A DNA stretch of 64,000 nt from NCBI RefSeq assembly GCF_000759675.1, contig NZ_BAWM01000020.1:1-64000 (forward strand), written 5' to 3'. This stretch comes from Neobacillus niacini. GTDB taxonomy: Bacteria; Bacillota; Bacilli; Bacillales; Cytobacillaceae. The notes under the pieces are model-generated. The model ran no database searches. It was given only the letters and a program-made list of their open reading frames with translations, and was not told the DNA's origin. The position numbers and the translations under genes were made by a program. Below, piece after piece: positions 33,933 to 46,267 of this stretch (the first letter of the stretch is position 1; every line of letters begins with the position of its first letter).

Positions 33933-34688
33933 TTAACTTTCAGGAGATGGTATTTCAATGGATGGAGTAACCCCGCCGCCGCCATTATTATAAAATTGTG
34001 GTACCTCGCCCTGAATTAATCTTCCGCCCACTGGAATATTCTGCTCTAATTTAGTAATTTCCGTTGCAAACGGCGTAATGATTTGTACTGAAACCTCTAA
34101 ATGGATGGCAACATCAATCCATGTATTATTGATTCCCATTGGTTTGGGGTTAATTTTAACATCTGGTCTTACTTCACCGATTGCATGAAACCTTACTGGT
34201 ATTTTTGGACCTAAATTTCCTAACAATGCCATGTTGGTTGCTTGACCAAGCGGCACATTCCAAACAATCCCATCCTGTTTCTCTGTATTTACCTCAATAT
34301 CAACGTCTGTTAATTTCTCTAATGAATCAAGATCTCCTTTTTCTGCTGCATTTAAGTTTTTCTGTATTTCATTGGTGATTTCTGATAATTTCTGGTTAAT
34401 CACTTCCGTTTTTAAACTTGCACTTGGCTGCGCACCATTTTGACCAGCTTCAACCGCAATGACATCTCCCACTTCTACCGTTTTTTTGTTAATCGCCTTA
34501 TTGATAACCTGTGAGGCAATTTGTTTTGTTTTGGATTCCGCATATCTCATTAGGGAAGGTTCAATCCCCTTGTTAACTAACCATATTCCCATCGCAGTAG
34601 ACAAAAGAAAGAATACAAACGATAATAACATTACGTATCGGAAAGGTAACGGTCCCCGTTTTCGGTGACGCACACGAAACTTAACCAA
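33933..34688 (-). CDS. yunB: Sporulation protein YunB
   Basis: 251-aa YunB-family protein with one N-terminal transmembrane helix (about 17-38) after a basic segment (RHRKRG) and a large outward-facing domain. Sigma-E-dependent in B. subtilis and needed for normal sporulation. It starts at TTG (AAGGGGGG upstream). Convergent with lytH, with its own terminator. Confidence 0.9.
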   Translation of the reverse strand: MVKFRVRHRKRGPLPFRYVMLLSFVFFLLSTAMGIWLVNKGIEPSLMRYAESKTKQIASQVINKAINKKTVEVGDVIAVEAGQNGAQPSASLKTEVINQKLSEITNEIQKNLNAAEKGDLDSLEKLTDVDIEVNTEKQDGIVWNVPLGQATNMALLGNLGPKIPVRFHAIGEVRPDVKINPKPMGINNTWIDVAIHLEVSVQIITPFATEITKLEQNIPVGGRLIQGEVPQFYNNGGGGVTPSIEIPSPES

Positions 34689-34766
34689 ATATGATCCCCC
34701 CTTACATGTTATATGTATGCGGGAAAGAGGTGAACTAGCCTATAAATTTATGAGAGCTAGGCATAA

Positions 34767-34794
34767 GAAAAAGCCTGCATGAGTGCAAGCTTTT
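34767..34794 (-). terminator. Terminator of yunC
   Basis: Stem AAGCcTGCA/TGCAaGCTT with 4-base loop followed by TTTTCTTATG on the minus strand; reaches the stop codon. Confidence 0.75.
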
Positions 34795-35096
34795 CAAATC
34801 ATTTTCAGCAAGGCATCTTTTCCTAGCATTCCCTTCGTTATACCTAAGCTTTCCGCCTCGGCTGTAACTGACTCCATTGGAGCATTAAGGAGCTGGTCAA
34901 TGGTTCTTACACCTACCGCTCTAGCGGCAATGATTTTGCGATCCTTTAACTTTTCATTTAATAAACCCACATCTAAGGCACCGCACATAATATATCCCTT
35001 GTCACTGCTTATGGAGAGCAGTGTTGTTTTTGGTAGTAATACAGTAACAGCCAAGAACGTGTGACCATTAATCTCTACCGGTGATAGCTCAATCAA
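34794..35096 (-). CDS. yunC: DUF1805 protein YunC
   Basis: 100-aa compact alpha/beta protein of DUF1805 (IMCGALDVGLLNEKL, then AVGVRTIDQLL). The family structure is known but no function. TTG 35096 is chosen (AAAGGAGTG 6 bases upstream; product then starts IELSPVEING like YunC). Upstream yunD is close, in the same direction. Confidence 0.85.
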   Translation of the reverse strand: MIELSPVEINGHTFLAVTVLLPKTTLLSISSDKGYIMCGALDVGLLNEKLKDRKIIAARAVGVRTIDQLLNAPMESVTAEAESLGITKGMLGKDALLKMI

Positions 35097-35156
35097 TTTA
35101 CACACTCCTTTCCTCACTATCAACTTATGAAAGCAAAAGAAAAAGCGTGTAACAAA

Positions 35157-36503
35157 CTAGGACTGCAATTTCCATTTTAATAAATCCCGCAAAAACTCAG
35201 GAAGGAAATATTCTTTTTTATTATTTGGAAAAATCTCTTTAAAAAAATGTCCAAAGGTAAACATATCTGGAACGGCAAGAGAGTAGGTTTGAGCTAAATC
35301 CAGTTCCATACCATTTATATAGATATCTTTGTTTTCATTAAAAGTAATCCGGTCGTAAACACTGACACCCATTACCGAACCCCTAAACCCAAGCCCGACA
35401 ACTTGCTTATACGCCCAGTTTTCATCTTTCGTTTCAAGTAAAACCTCCCTTAATTCCATGCCAGTGAGTTCGATTTTACAAGGATTAATAGGATGAGGAC
35501 AAATAGACAGTAAATCATATGAGGTCACATTTCCTGATAATGGGCCCAAAATAAGACCAGCGTTAATAAAGGCACAATCCGCTTTGCACCATTCTCTTAG
35601 AGCCTGGCATAGAATCTTGGCTAGCTCAGTTGCTTGAAATGGATCATGTGGAAGTTCTTTAGGAAGTGTAGTAATTTTTTGATTTAATAACTTTTTCCCT
35701 TTACGGTAAAGTTCCTTGGAGATTGCTTTCTCATCTGGTAATGCCGAAAGCTCCATTACATTATACAATTTAGCCTGTGAGCTAATAGGGTTTCGTTTAT
35801 CGACTTGAAGGGTAACATGCCCGACAAACCTTCCATGCTTCCCAGCCCCGGCAAGCAGAGTCTTCTCCACCTGCTTTCCTTCAGGAAGTGTATGGTGGGT
35901 GTGACCCCCAAGAATGACATCAATCTCTGGATATTCCATAGCAATTCGCTCATCATGGTTAAGTCCGAGATGAGAAAGTAGGATGATTACATCAGATTGT
36001 TCCTTTAATGGTTTTATCCAATTTTTCAACTCTTCAATCGGCTCTGTCAGACGCCAGCCTAATAGCCCATAAAGAAGCGTAAAATGGGCTGTTAGTCCAA
36101 TCACACCAATCCGTGTACCCTTTTTTGTCTGATAAATTTTGTATGGTTTTAGCCATGTTGGATGTTGACAGTTACTGTTATAGAGATTAGCTAATACTAC
36201 ATCAAAATCCCTGTTGTCATACAAATGGTTCAACCCTTCATAAGGAAAATTGACTCCTTCATTGTTACCAATAGTAACAGCCGTATAACGACTTTCATTT
36301 AACAGCTCAATATTCCCCTGCCCATGTGTTCCCTCAGAAAGTGGGTGCCAACGGTCAATAAAGTCACCTATGTCAAAAAGAAAAAATTCTTCCCCAGCTT
36401 CTTCATGATGTGTTCTTCGGCTTTTTAAGAAATGCTGAATTCTCGGCCATCGTTTTAAATGGCTGTGAAGATCATTTGTATGATAGATGTGAATGAATTC
36501 CAT
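35157..36503 (-). CDS. yunD: 5-prime-nucleotidase-family metallophosphoesterase YunD
   Basis: 448-aa protein with a metallophosphoesterase domain (YHTNDLHSH, FDIGDFID, IGNNEG, LLSHLG, GGHTHH) and a C-terminal 5-nucleotidase substrate domain. Unlike secreted UshA-type enzymes it has no signal peptide, so it is probably cytoplasmic. Substrate (nucleotide monophosphate, cyclic nucleotide or other) unknown. ATG with AAAGGAAG. Likely co-transcribed with yunE and yunF upstream. Confidence 0.9.
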   Translation of the reverse strand: MEFIHIYHTNDLHSHLKRWPRIQHFLKSRRTHHEEAGEEFFLFDIGDFIDRWHPLSEGTHGQGNIELLNESRYTAVTIGNNEGVNFPYEGLNHLYDNRDFDVVLANLYNSNCQHPTWLKPYKIYQTKKGTRIGVIGLTAHFTLLYGLLGWRLTEPIEELKNWIKPLKEQSDVIILLSHLGLNHDERIAMEYPEIDVILGGHTHHTLPEGKQVEKTLLAGAGKHGRFVGHVTLQVDKRNPISSQAKLYNVMELSALPDEKAISKELYRKGKKLLNQKITTLPKELPHDPFQATELAKILCQALREWCKADCAFINAGLILGPLSGNVTSYDLLSICPHPINPCKIELTGMELREVLLETKDENWAYKQVVGLGFRGSVMGVSVYDRITFNENKDIYINGMELDLAQTYSLAVPDMFTFGHFFKEIFPNNKKEYFLPEFLRDLLKWKLQS

Positions 36504-36521
36504 GCATGATTCGCTTCCTTT

Positions 36522-37343
36522 TTAACCAAAAATACCTTGATAAATTAATCGTATGCCAACGATTATTAGTATGGTTCGTAGTAAAAATACAATTGTTTTA
36601 CTTTTTAGCTTTGTGTTTAAATAGACACCGACTTTCGCACCTATCCATGCCCCAGGAACTAATGCCAATGCAAGCAGCCAATCAACATTCCCTAGAGTGA
36701 TATGGGTAATGGAGCTGAGGATTGATGTTGGTAAGATCATAAACATCGATGTTGCTGTCGCTACATGAGGTGGAAAGAAAAAGAACAGGATCATGGTCGG
36801 CACCATTAACGATCCGCCGCCAACACCCAGAATACCTGATAGAAAACCGACAAAAAACGAGATAATAACTCCCAGCCAAGGGTTAAATCCATATTCAAAG
36901 ATTTTCCCTGAGTTATCCGTAAAGCTTCTGACAATCCCCTTATCTTTACGAAATGGAATCGGCTTTAGTTTATCTTTTAATAACAGAACAAATGAAACAA
37001 ATATAATAAAAATCCCAAAAAATAAATTGAATGATTTTAAATTTAAAATTTCTGTTACCCATGCTCCCAGAATACTCCCAGGACCACTTCCAATCAAAAA
37101 AATTAAGCCACTTTTATAATCCACCGTTTTATGCTTCATATAAGCTAACGTCGAGGATAAACCGGTAAAAATCATCGTAAAAAGGGAGGTACCCACTGCT
37201 GTCTGAGGTGAGATATAACCAAATGCAGACAGAGAGCCTAAAAAGAGCAAGGAGGGAACGATAACAATCCCCCCGCCTAATCCAATTAAACTGCCTAAGG
37301 AACTACCTGCTATCCCTATCAATACTAAAACAATCCACTCCAT
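36522..37343 (-). CDS. yunE: TauE/SafE-family (TSUP) membrane transporter YunE
   Basis: 273-aa polytopic membrane protein with about eight hydrophobic helices and the duplicated GLGGGIVIVP / GVGGGSLMVP signature of the sulfite-exporter family. Substrate probably a sulfur- or carboxyl-containing anion; not determinable here. ATG with AAAGGAG. Gap to yunD is 18 bases, to yunF 15, so a yunF-E-D operon is likely. Confidence 0.92.
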   Translation of the reverse strand: MEWIVLVLIGIAGSSLGSLIGLGGGIVIVPSLLFLGSLSAFGYISPQTAVGTSLFTMIFTGLSSTLAYMKHKTVDYKSGLIFLIGSGPGSILGAWVTEILNLKSFNLFFGIFIIFVSFVLLLKDKLKPIPFRKDKGIVRSFTDNSGKIFEYGFNPWLGVIISFFVGFLSGILGVGGGSLMVPTMILFFFFPPHVATATSMFMILPTSILSSITHITLGNVDWLLALALVPGAWIGAKVGVYLNTKLKSKTIVFLLRTILIIVGIRLIYQGIFG

Positions 37344-37358
37344 AATCTTTCTCCTTTT

Positions 37359-38204
37359 TTAAAATAGATCTAGTTGTCTAGGTGCAAGGTCCTCATATTT
37401 TATATCTAAAAGGGTAATCATTTCTTTTGCGTTATCTGCAGCATCCCCGCCGGAATTATTGTTAAATAGAACGTAGACATTTGTAGATTCCTTGGCTAAT
37501 TTTGTGATCGTATCAGCCCATTCCTGGAGTTCTTGTTGATTGTACCGATAGAGGTACCGAACCTCACGCCAATTCTCAGCATTACGTTTTTGCCAGCCAT
37601 GAACGTTACGTCCATGGAATCGAATCAGAAGATTCTCGGAATCAATCGCCTCTATTATTGCTGGAATAGACCCCTCACCTGATTGGGGCTCATCACAAAT
37701 ACTATGTATCCATTTTTCCTCTTTCATAAAATCAAGCGTATGCTGGCGATAACGAGGTGTAAACCAAGATTGGTGCCTAAACTCAAGGGCACAGGGTAAG
37801 TCACCCATAACATTTTTGCACCATCGTAAATATTCAACATTTTCCCGCTTACAATCAAACCATGGCGGAAATTGAAAAAGGACCATTGCTAATTTGTTTG
37901 CTTCTATGTATGGATCTAAAGATTCTTTAAAAGCCTGGAACATTTCTTGCTTCGTTGCGAATGGAATTTCACCGCGCTCATGACCGGTCATACCCTGGTA
38001 GGCTTTCACAATGAACTGGAAGGAGTCTGGTGTATCGTTTACCCATTTAGCTGCATTCCTCTTCGGTTGAATGGCATAAAAAGCGGTATCCACTTCTACT
38101 GTTGGAAAATGACCCGCATATTCTTTTAACTTATCGCGTGAAGAAACTTGACCAGGATACAAGCTATCATGGTCTCCCCAACCTGTTACACCAATATAAA
38201 TCAA
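37359..38204 (-). CDS. yunF: DUF72 protein YunF
   Basis: 281-aa DUF72 TIM-barrel-like protein (IGVTGWGDH at the start; LEFRHQSWF; FNNNSGGDAADNA near the C-terminus). Function unknown, sometimes linked to nucleic acid repair contexts. TTG start with GGAGGTGAG. It is the first gene of a probable yunF-E-D unit whose promoter must lie in the 80 bases before the 52-bp array or within it. Confidence 0.88.
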   Translation of the reverse strand: MIYIGVTGWGDHDSLYPGQVSSRDKLKEYAGHFPTVEVDTAFYAIQPKRNAAKWVNDTPDSFQFIVKAYQGMTGHERGEIPFATKQEMFQAFKESLDPYIEANKLAMVLFQFPPWFDCKRENVEYLRWCKNVMGDLPCALEFRHQSWFTPRYRQHTLDFMKEEKWIHSICDEPQSGEGSIPAIIEAIDSENLLIRFHGRNVHGWQKRNAENWREVRYLYRYNQQELQEWADTITKLAKESTNVYVLFNNNSGGDAADNAKEMITLLDIKYEDLAPRQLDLF

Positions 38205-38280
38205 CCCTGCTCACCTCCACCTTTAATAATAGCATAACCTTATTTTTTAACGTATTCCGGTGATTCACACTTTTTGTACT

Positions 38281-38905
38281 AAATCATCAGCTATATGAGT
38301 GACTGCTTTTCCTATTCTAAGAAGTTCTCGGGCTCTCATGTTGCTTATGGGTGTGACCGCTTGTCCTCTTTCAAGAGGTTCTCAGGCTCTCATCGACCTT
38401 ATGAGTGACCTCTTTTCCTCTTTCAAGAGGTTCTCAGGCTCTCATGAACCTTATGAGTTTCAGGAGGTTCTTGGGCTCTCATCGACCTTATCAGTGACCG
38501 CTTATCCTTTTCCAGGAGGATCTTGAGCTCTCATGAACCTTATGAGTGACCGTTTGTCCTTTTTCGGGAGGTTCTCGGGCTCTCATGAATCTTATGAGTG
38601 ACCCTTTGTCCTTTTCCAGGAGGATCTTGGGCTCTCATGAACCTTATGAGTGACCGTTTGTCCTTTTTCGGGAGGTTCTCGGGCTCTCATGAATCTTATG
38701 AGTGACCGCTTGTCCTTTTTCAGGAGGTTCTTGGGCTCTCATCGACCTTATGAGTGACCGCTTTTCCTTTTCCAGGAGGGTCTTGGACTCTCATGAACCT
38801 TATGAGTGACCGTTTGTCCTTTTTCGGGAGGTTCTCGGGCTCTCATGAGCCTTGAGTGATCGCTTGTCCTTTTTCAAGGGGTTTCCAGTTCTCATCGACC
38901 TAATA
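38281..38905. repeat. Tandem array with a 52-bp period (array 2)
   Basis: CTCTCAT of successive units starts at 38333, 38387, 38439, 38476, 38528, 38580, 38632, 38684, 38736, 38788, 38840 and about 38889. Most spacings are 52; one is 54, one 37 (15-base deletion) and the last about 49-51. A degenerate unit sits in register at 38281. Units carry CTCAT/ATGAG hairpins with loops GAACCTT, GAATCTT or CGACCTT, then GTGACCG and GTCCTTTTTCGGGAGG. From 38521 the array is a near-identical 104-bp dimer repeated about three times. It lies between yunF and sufB. Confidence 0.95.
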
Positions 38906-38912
38906 ATGAAAA

Positions 38913-38937
38913 ATCCGCCTGCCTAAACGGCAAGCGG
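38913..38937 (-). terminator. Terminator of the suf operon
   Basis: Stem TCCGCcTGCC/GGCAaGCGGA, 5-base loop, then TTTTTCATT on the minus strand, just after sufB. Confidence 0.88.
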
Positions 38938-38947
38938 ACCAATACTT

Positions 38948-40345
38948 TTATCCGATAGAACCTTCCATCTCGAATTTGATTAGACGGTTCATTTCGACTG
39001 CGTATTCCATTGGTAGTTCTTTTGTGAAAGGCTCGATGAAGCCCATAACAATCATTTCAGTTGCTTCTTGTTCTGAAATACCACGGCTCATTAAGTAGAA
39101 GAGCTGCTCTTCAGATACTTTAGAAACCTTAGCTTCATGCTCAAGTGAAATGTTATCGTTTAGAATTTCGTTGTATGGAATGGTATCAGATGTTGATTGA
39201 TTATCCATAATCAACGTATCACATTCGATATTTGCACGTGCGCCATCTGCTTTACGTCCGAAGTGAACAACACCACGGTAGGTTACTTTACCACCATGCT
39301 TAGAAATTGATTTAGAAACAATGGTTGAAGAAGTATTTGGAGCTAAGTGAATCATCTTTGCTCCAGCATCCTGGTGCTGACCTTTACCGGCAATGGCAAT
39401 CGATAACGTCATTCCACGTGCGCCTTCACCTTTTAATATAACAGCAGGATACTTCATCGTTAATTTTGAACCGATGTTACCATCAATCCATTCCATAGTT
39501 GCATTCGCTTCACAAACAGCACGCTTTGTAACAAGATTGAATACATTGTTTGCCCAGTTTTGAATCGTTGTGTAACGGCAATAAGCATCTTTTTTAATGA
39601 TAATCTCAACAACCGCACTATGAAGTGAGTTGGTTGTATAAACAGGGGCCGTACAGCCTTCTACATAATGAACATGTGCGCCTTCATCAACAATGATTAA
39701 TGTACGCTCAAATTGTCCCATATTTTCTGAGTTAATTCGGAAGTACGCCTGTAAAGGAGTATCTACTTTAACACCTGGTGGAACATAGATGAACGAGCCG
39801 CCAGACCAAACTGCAGAATTCAATGCAGCAAATTTGTTATCCGTTGGAGGAATAACCTTCGCCCAGTGCTCACGGAAAATATCTTCATTTTCTCTTAGAG
39901 CAGAATCAGTATCTTTAAAAACGATACCCAAATCTTCAAGTTCTTCCTTCATGTTATGGTAAACTACCTCAGATTCATATTGAGCAGATACACCAGCAAG
40001 ATATTTTTGCTCTGCTTCTGGAATTCCAAGCTTATCAAACGTTGCTTTAATCTCTTCAGGAACTTCATCCCAAGATTTTTCCGATTTCTCAGATGGTTTT
40101 ACATAATAAGTGATTTCGTCAAAGTTTAACGGAGCTAAATCTCCGCCCCATTGTGGCATTGGCATTTTGTAAAAATGCTCAAGTGATTTCAAACGGAAGT
40201 CGAGCATCCATTGAGGTTCGTTTTTTAACTTCGAAATCTCTTTAACAATGTCGCTAGTTAATCCACGCTTTGAACGGAATATAGAAACATCTTTATCGGC
40301 AAAACCGTATTTATAATCACCGATTTCCGGCATTTTTTTCGCCAT
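38948..40345 (-). CDS. sufB: Fe-S cluster scaffold subunit SufB
   Basis: 465-aa SufB, which with SufC and SufD forms the scaffold for [4Fe-4S] assembly. Beta-helix core with [28 protein letters not shown], and the C-terminal family signature [20 protein letters not shown] with GGAGGAACAG. Last gene of the operon; a structured repeat of about 120 bases lies in the gap from sufU, unusual for this tightly packed operon. Confidence 0.97.
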   Translation of the reverse strand: MAKKMPEIGDYKYGFADKDVSIFRSKRGLTSDIVKEISKLKNEPQWMLDFRLKSLEHFYKMPMPQWGGDLAPLNFDEITYYVKPSEKSEKSWDEVPEEIKATFDKLGIPEAEQKYLAGVSAQYESEVVYHNMKEELEDLGIVFKDTDSALRENEDIFREHWAKVIPPTDNKFAALNSAVWSGGSFIYVPPGVKVDTPLQAYFRINSENMGQFERTLIIVDEGAHVHYVEGCTAPVYTTNSLHSAVVEIIIKKDAYCRYTTIQNWANNVFNLVTKRAVCEANATMEWIDGNIGSKLTMKYPAVILKGEGARGMTLSIAIAGKGQHQDAGAKMIHLAPNTSSTIVSKSISKHGGKVTYRGVVHFGRKADGARANIECDTLIMDNQSTSDTIPYNEILNDNISLEHEAKVSKVSEEQLFYLMSRGISEQEATEMIVMGFIEPFTKELPMEYAVEMNRLIKFEMEGSIG

Positions 40346-40366
40346 CGACCTGTTCCTCCTTCATTG

Positions 40367-40485
40367 AAAAGCGGAAGCGCCTTGCTCAGCCCCGACAGCT
40401 ACTTGCGGTCCTGACGGTGAAGTCGTTCTTTGACTTCATCGGGAGGACCGAAGCGACCACGAGGGGCCAGGCGCTGGAGCTAGAC
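40367..40485. repeat. GCGGAAGCGCC structured repeat, copy D, inside the suf operon
   Basis: Begins AAAAGCGGAAGCGCCTTG and ends AGGCGCTGGAGCTAGAC. Inner stems GCGGTCC/GGACCG and GGTGAAGTC/GACTTCATC differ from the other copies but stay paired. It occupies most of the 160-base sufU-sufB gap. Confidence 0.9.
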
Positions 40486-40506
40486 ATCTCCTACCGCAAT
40501 TTCGTT

Positions 40507-43476
<2,970 letters not shown>

Positions 43477-43499
43477 GATTATCCTCCTAACGCTAACTC

Positions 43500-44285
43500 T
43501 TACGCTTCTTGCCCAACTGTTTCATCTTCGATTCCGAGCTCTTGCTTGATCCAGTCATATCCTTCTGCTTCTAAGCGTTGTGCAAGTTCTGGTCCGCCTG
43601 ATTTCACAATACGTCCCTGCATCATAACATGCACATAGTCAGGAGTGATATAATTTAAAAGTCGTTGATAGTGAGTAATGACTAAACAGCCAAATTCTTC
43701 TCCGCGCATTTGATTGATTCCTTTTGAAACTACCTTTAAAGCATCAATATCTAATCCAGAGTCAATTTCGTCTAAAATTGCGATTTTTGGCTCAAGCATC
43801 ATTAATTGTAAAATCTCATTACGTTTTTTCTCTCCACCTGAGAATCCTTCATTTAGGTAACGCTGTGCCATATCAAGATCCATTTCAAGGAATTCCATTT
43901 GCTTATCCATTTTACGGATAAATTTCATAAGAGAAATCTCATTTCCTTCTCCTAGACGGCTATTTAGCGCAGAACGTAGGAAATCGGCATTTGTTACCCC
44001 GTTAATTTCACTTGGGTATTGCATTGCTAAAAATAGTCCAGCACGCGCACGCTCATCTACTTCCATTTCAAGAACATTTTGATCATCTAAAGTAATATTT
44101 CCGCTAGTTACTTCATATTTCGGATGACCCATGATAGCAGAAGATAAAGTAGATTTACCAGTACCATTTGGTCCCATGATTGCGTGGATTTCTCCACCTT
44201 TTATTTCAAGGTTTACCCCTTTTAAAATTTCTTTTCCATCAATTCCTACATGTAAATCTTTGATTGTTAATTTTGATCCAGCCAT
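43500..44285 (-). CDS. sufC: Fe-S assembly ATPase SufC
   Basis: 261-aa ABC-type ATPase of the SufBCD complex. Walker A GPNGTGKST, signature FSGGEKKRNEI, Walker B KIAILDEIDSGLD. ATG 44285 (GCGGAGG upstream) gives the normal MAGSKLTIKDLHVGI start; the open frame upstream is untranslated leader. First gene of sufCDSUB. Confidence 0.97.
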   Translation of the reverse strand: MAGSKLTIKDLHVGIDGKEILKGVNLEIKGGEIHAIMGPNGTGKSTLSSAIMGHPKYEVTSGNITLDDQNVLEMEVDERARAGLFLAMQYPSEINGVTNADFLRSALNSRLGEGNEISLMKFIRKMDKQMEFLEMDLDMAQRYLNEGFSGGEKKRNEILQLMMLEPKIAILDEIDSGLDIDALKVVSKGINQMRGEEFGCLVITHYQRLLNYITPDYVHVMMQGRIVKSGGPELAQRLEAEGYDWIKQELGIEDETVGQEA

Positions 44286-44748
44286 ATATATACCTCCGCA
44301 AAGATAATTTTGTATCTTGTAGCCTAAAACACTTGGCCCCAAAACTCTATTCTCACTTTATTCTCATTACAATCTTATAACAAATCGAATCTGTTAGCAA
44401 CTTATAAACAGTATTAACTTTTATGAATAGATAAAAGATTTTTATTTTCACTCAACACAATCCAAATGAGAATGAATTAGTAGACAAGATGTGTTTCTAC
44501 TATAATAAATTCAGAATTTGAAAACTTGTGACCGCTTTATGTATTCACATACGAACTAAATCATAACTTATTTTTCTCTAGTTTGCCAAGGCTTCGCTAT
44601 TATTATTTCCTACCTATTTTTACCTATCCACCGGATTAATGTATATTACTGTGATAGATAAAAAAGAAAGCCAGTGAATCATCATCACCGGCTTCCTGCT
44701 TTCTTCCTATTTATTAGTATTTTTTTAGACTAATTTACAAATTTGTGG
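44286..44748. other. Intergenic region between metQ and sufC
   Basis: 463 AT-rich bases with the metQ terminator near the right end. No ORF, riboswitch or repeat recognised. It must contain the suf promoter; I see no unambiguous -35/-10 pair and no clear Fur or PerR box. Confidence 0.5.
44668..44696 (-). terminator. Terminator of metNIQ
   Basis: Stem GAAGCCGGTGA/TCACTGGCTTTC on the minus strand followed by TTTTTTATC. Confidence 0.85.
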
Positions 44749-45585
44749 TTATTCTCCCGGTATAACAGCACCTTGGTACTTTTCTTGCAGGAATTTATTA
44801 ATTTCCTCTGATTGTAGAACCTCTACAAGTGTTTTAATTTCTTCGCGGTCTTTGTCCTCAGAGCGAACGACAACAAGGTTTGCCGGTACAACTTCATTGC
44901 CTTCAAATGCAATTCCATACTTTCCAATGTCAATACCGCCCTCTAATGCGTAGTTCGTATTAATCACAACCGCATCACCTTCACCGCTATCGAAAGAAGA
45001 AGCTAATAGTTTTGCTTCAATTAGAGTTGAGAAATCAAGGTCCTTTGGATTTTCGACAATATCCTCTACTCTTGCACTCGCTCCAACGCCTTCTTTAAGC
45101 TTAATTAATCCTTCTTTTTCAAAAATAGGTAAAATACGTCCATGGTCACTTAGTGAATCACTCATAATAATTTTTGCACCTTTTGGAAGGTCTTTTAAGC
45201 TTTTGTATTTTTTAGAATAAATTCCGATTGGTTCCTTATGAATTCCACCAACACTTACAAAATCAAAATCCTTATTTTCTTTCATTTGCAGTTCTAAATA
45301 CCCTGGTGTTTGAAAATAGTTTGCGTCGAGTTCTTTATCCCTTAATGCTACGTTTGGTAGGATATAATCTTGAAAAACTTGCACTTCTAGATCAATGCCT
45401 TTTTCCTTTAATAAAGGTTTTGCCGCCTCTAACACTTCCGCATGCGGTACAGCAGAAGCTCCAACAACTAATTTTTTGTTTCCTTCTTCTCCTGCCTTAT
45501 CTGCAGTATCGTTTTTAGCCCCACCGCAAGCTGTTAGGGCAAGTGCTACTAACGCAATGATAATTATGCTAACTGCTTTTTTCAT
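44749..45585 (-). CDS. metQ: Methionine ABC transporter substrate-binding lipoprotein MetQ
   Basis: 278-aa NlpA-family lipoprotein: lipobox LTACG (Cys about residue 20), then VVGASAVPHAEVLE, QVFQDYILPNVAL and DANYFQTPGYLE typical of MetQ. Binds methionine outside the membrane. ATG with AGGAGGAG, 16 bases after metI. Expression should follow the upstream SAM riboswitch. Confidence 0.95.
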   Translation of the reverse strand: MKKAVSIIIIALVALALTACGGAKNDTADKAGEEGNKKLVVGASAVPHAEVLEAAKPLLKEKGIDLEVQVFQDYILPNVALRDKELDANYFQTPGYLELQMKENKDFDFVSVGGIHKEPIGIYSKKYKSLKDLPKGAKIIMSDSLSDHGRILPIFEKEGLIKLKEGVGASARVEDIVENPKDLDFSTLIEAKLLASSFDSGEGDAVVINTNYALEGGIDIGKYGIAFEGNEVVPANLVVVRSEDKDREEIKTLVEVLQSEEINKFLQEKYQGAVIPGE

Positions 45586-45601
45586 AATCTAACTCCTCCT
45601 G

Positions 45602-46267
45602 TTATCGTTTATCTGTTTTCTTTGTAAAATAATCTCCAATAAATTGGATGATAAAAACTAAAATTAAAATGGCAATCGTTGCAACTAACGTAACAATCGG
45701 TCTATTGCGCTGAAAACCTTCAAGATAGGCAAAATGTCCAAGTCCACCTGCTCCAATTACTCCGGCCATTGCTGTAAAGCCGACTAACGAAATAGCCGTG
45801 ACGGTAATCCCTGAAATTAATGCCGGCAAAGATTCTGGTATTAATACTTTAAAAATAATATGACCATGTGTTGCTCCCATTGATTGAGATGCCTCAATTA
45901 CACCTTTATCGATTTCCCGAAGAGCAATCTCCACCATTCTTGCGTAAAAAGGAGCTGCTCCAATAATTAAGGCAGGCAACGCCGCATTTGCACCGAGCAT
46001 GGTTCCAATCAATAATTTAGTAAAAGGAATTAATAATACAATTAAGATAATAAAGGGTATTGATCTGAAAATATTTACAAATCCAGCAATAATAACATTC
46101 ATACCCCTGTTTTCCCACATATTACCTTTACCCGTTAAAAATAACAGCAGACCAAGCACTAATCCCAAAATAAATGTAGTAAGGACTGAAATGGAAGTCA
46201 TATAAAGGGTTTCACGTGTGGCTTCTAATAATTGATTCCACTTTACCATTTCCGTAAAGTTAGCCAT
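45602..46267 (-). CDS. metP: Methionine ABC transporter permease (MetI/MetP)
   Basis: 221-aa permease with five to six membrane helices and the EAA-loop (IEASQSMGATHGHIIFKVLIPE) characteristic of MetI, which contacts MetN. Start overlaps the end of metN by 8 bases; GGAGG lies in the metN tail, indicating coupling. Confidence 0.95.
   Translation of the reverse strand: MANFTEMVKWNQLLEATRETLYMTSISVLTTFILGLVLGLLLFLTGKGNMWENRGMNVIIAGFVNIFRSIPFIILIVLLIPFTKLLIGTMLGANAALPALIIGAAPFYARMVEIALREIDKGVIEASQSMGATHGHIIFKVLIPESLPALISGITVTAISLVGFTAMAGVIGAGGLGHFAYLEGFQRNRPIVTLVATIAILILVFIIQFIGDYFTKKTDKR

Noticed and set aside
38281-38905. Repeat-coded protein in array 2
   Set aside because: The period (52) is not a multiple of three, so frames shift each unit and stops occur in all frames.
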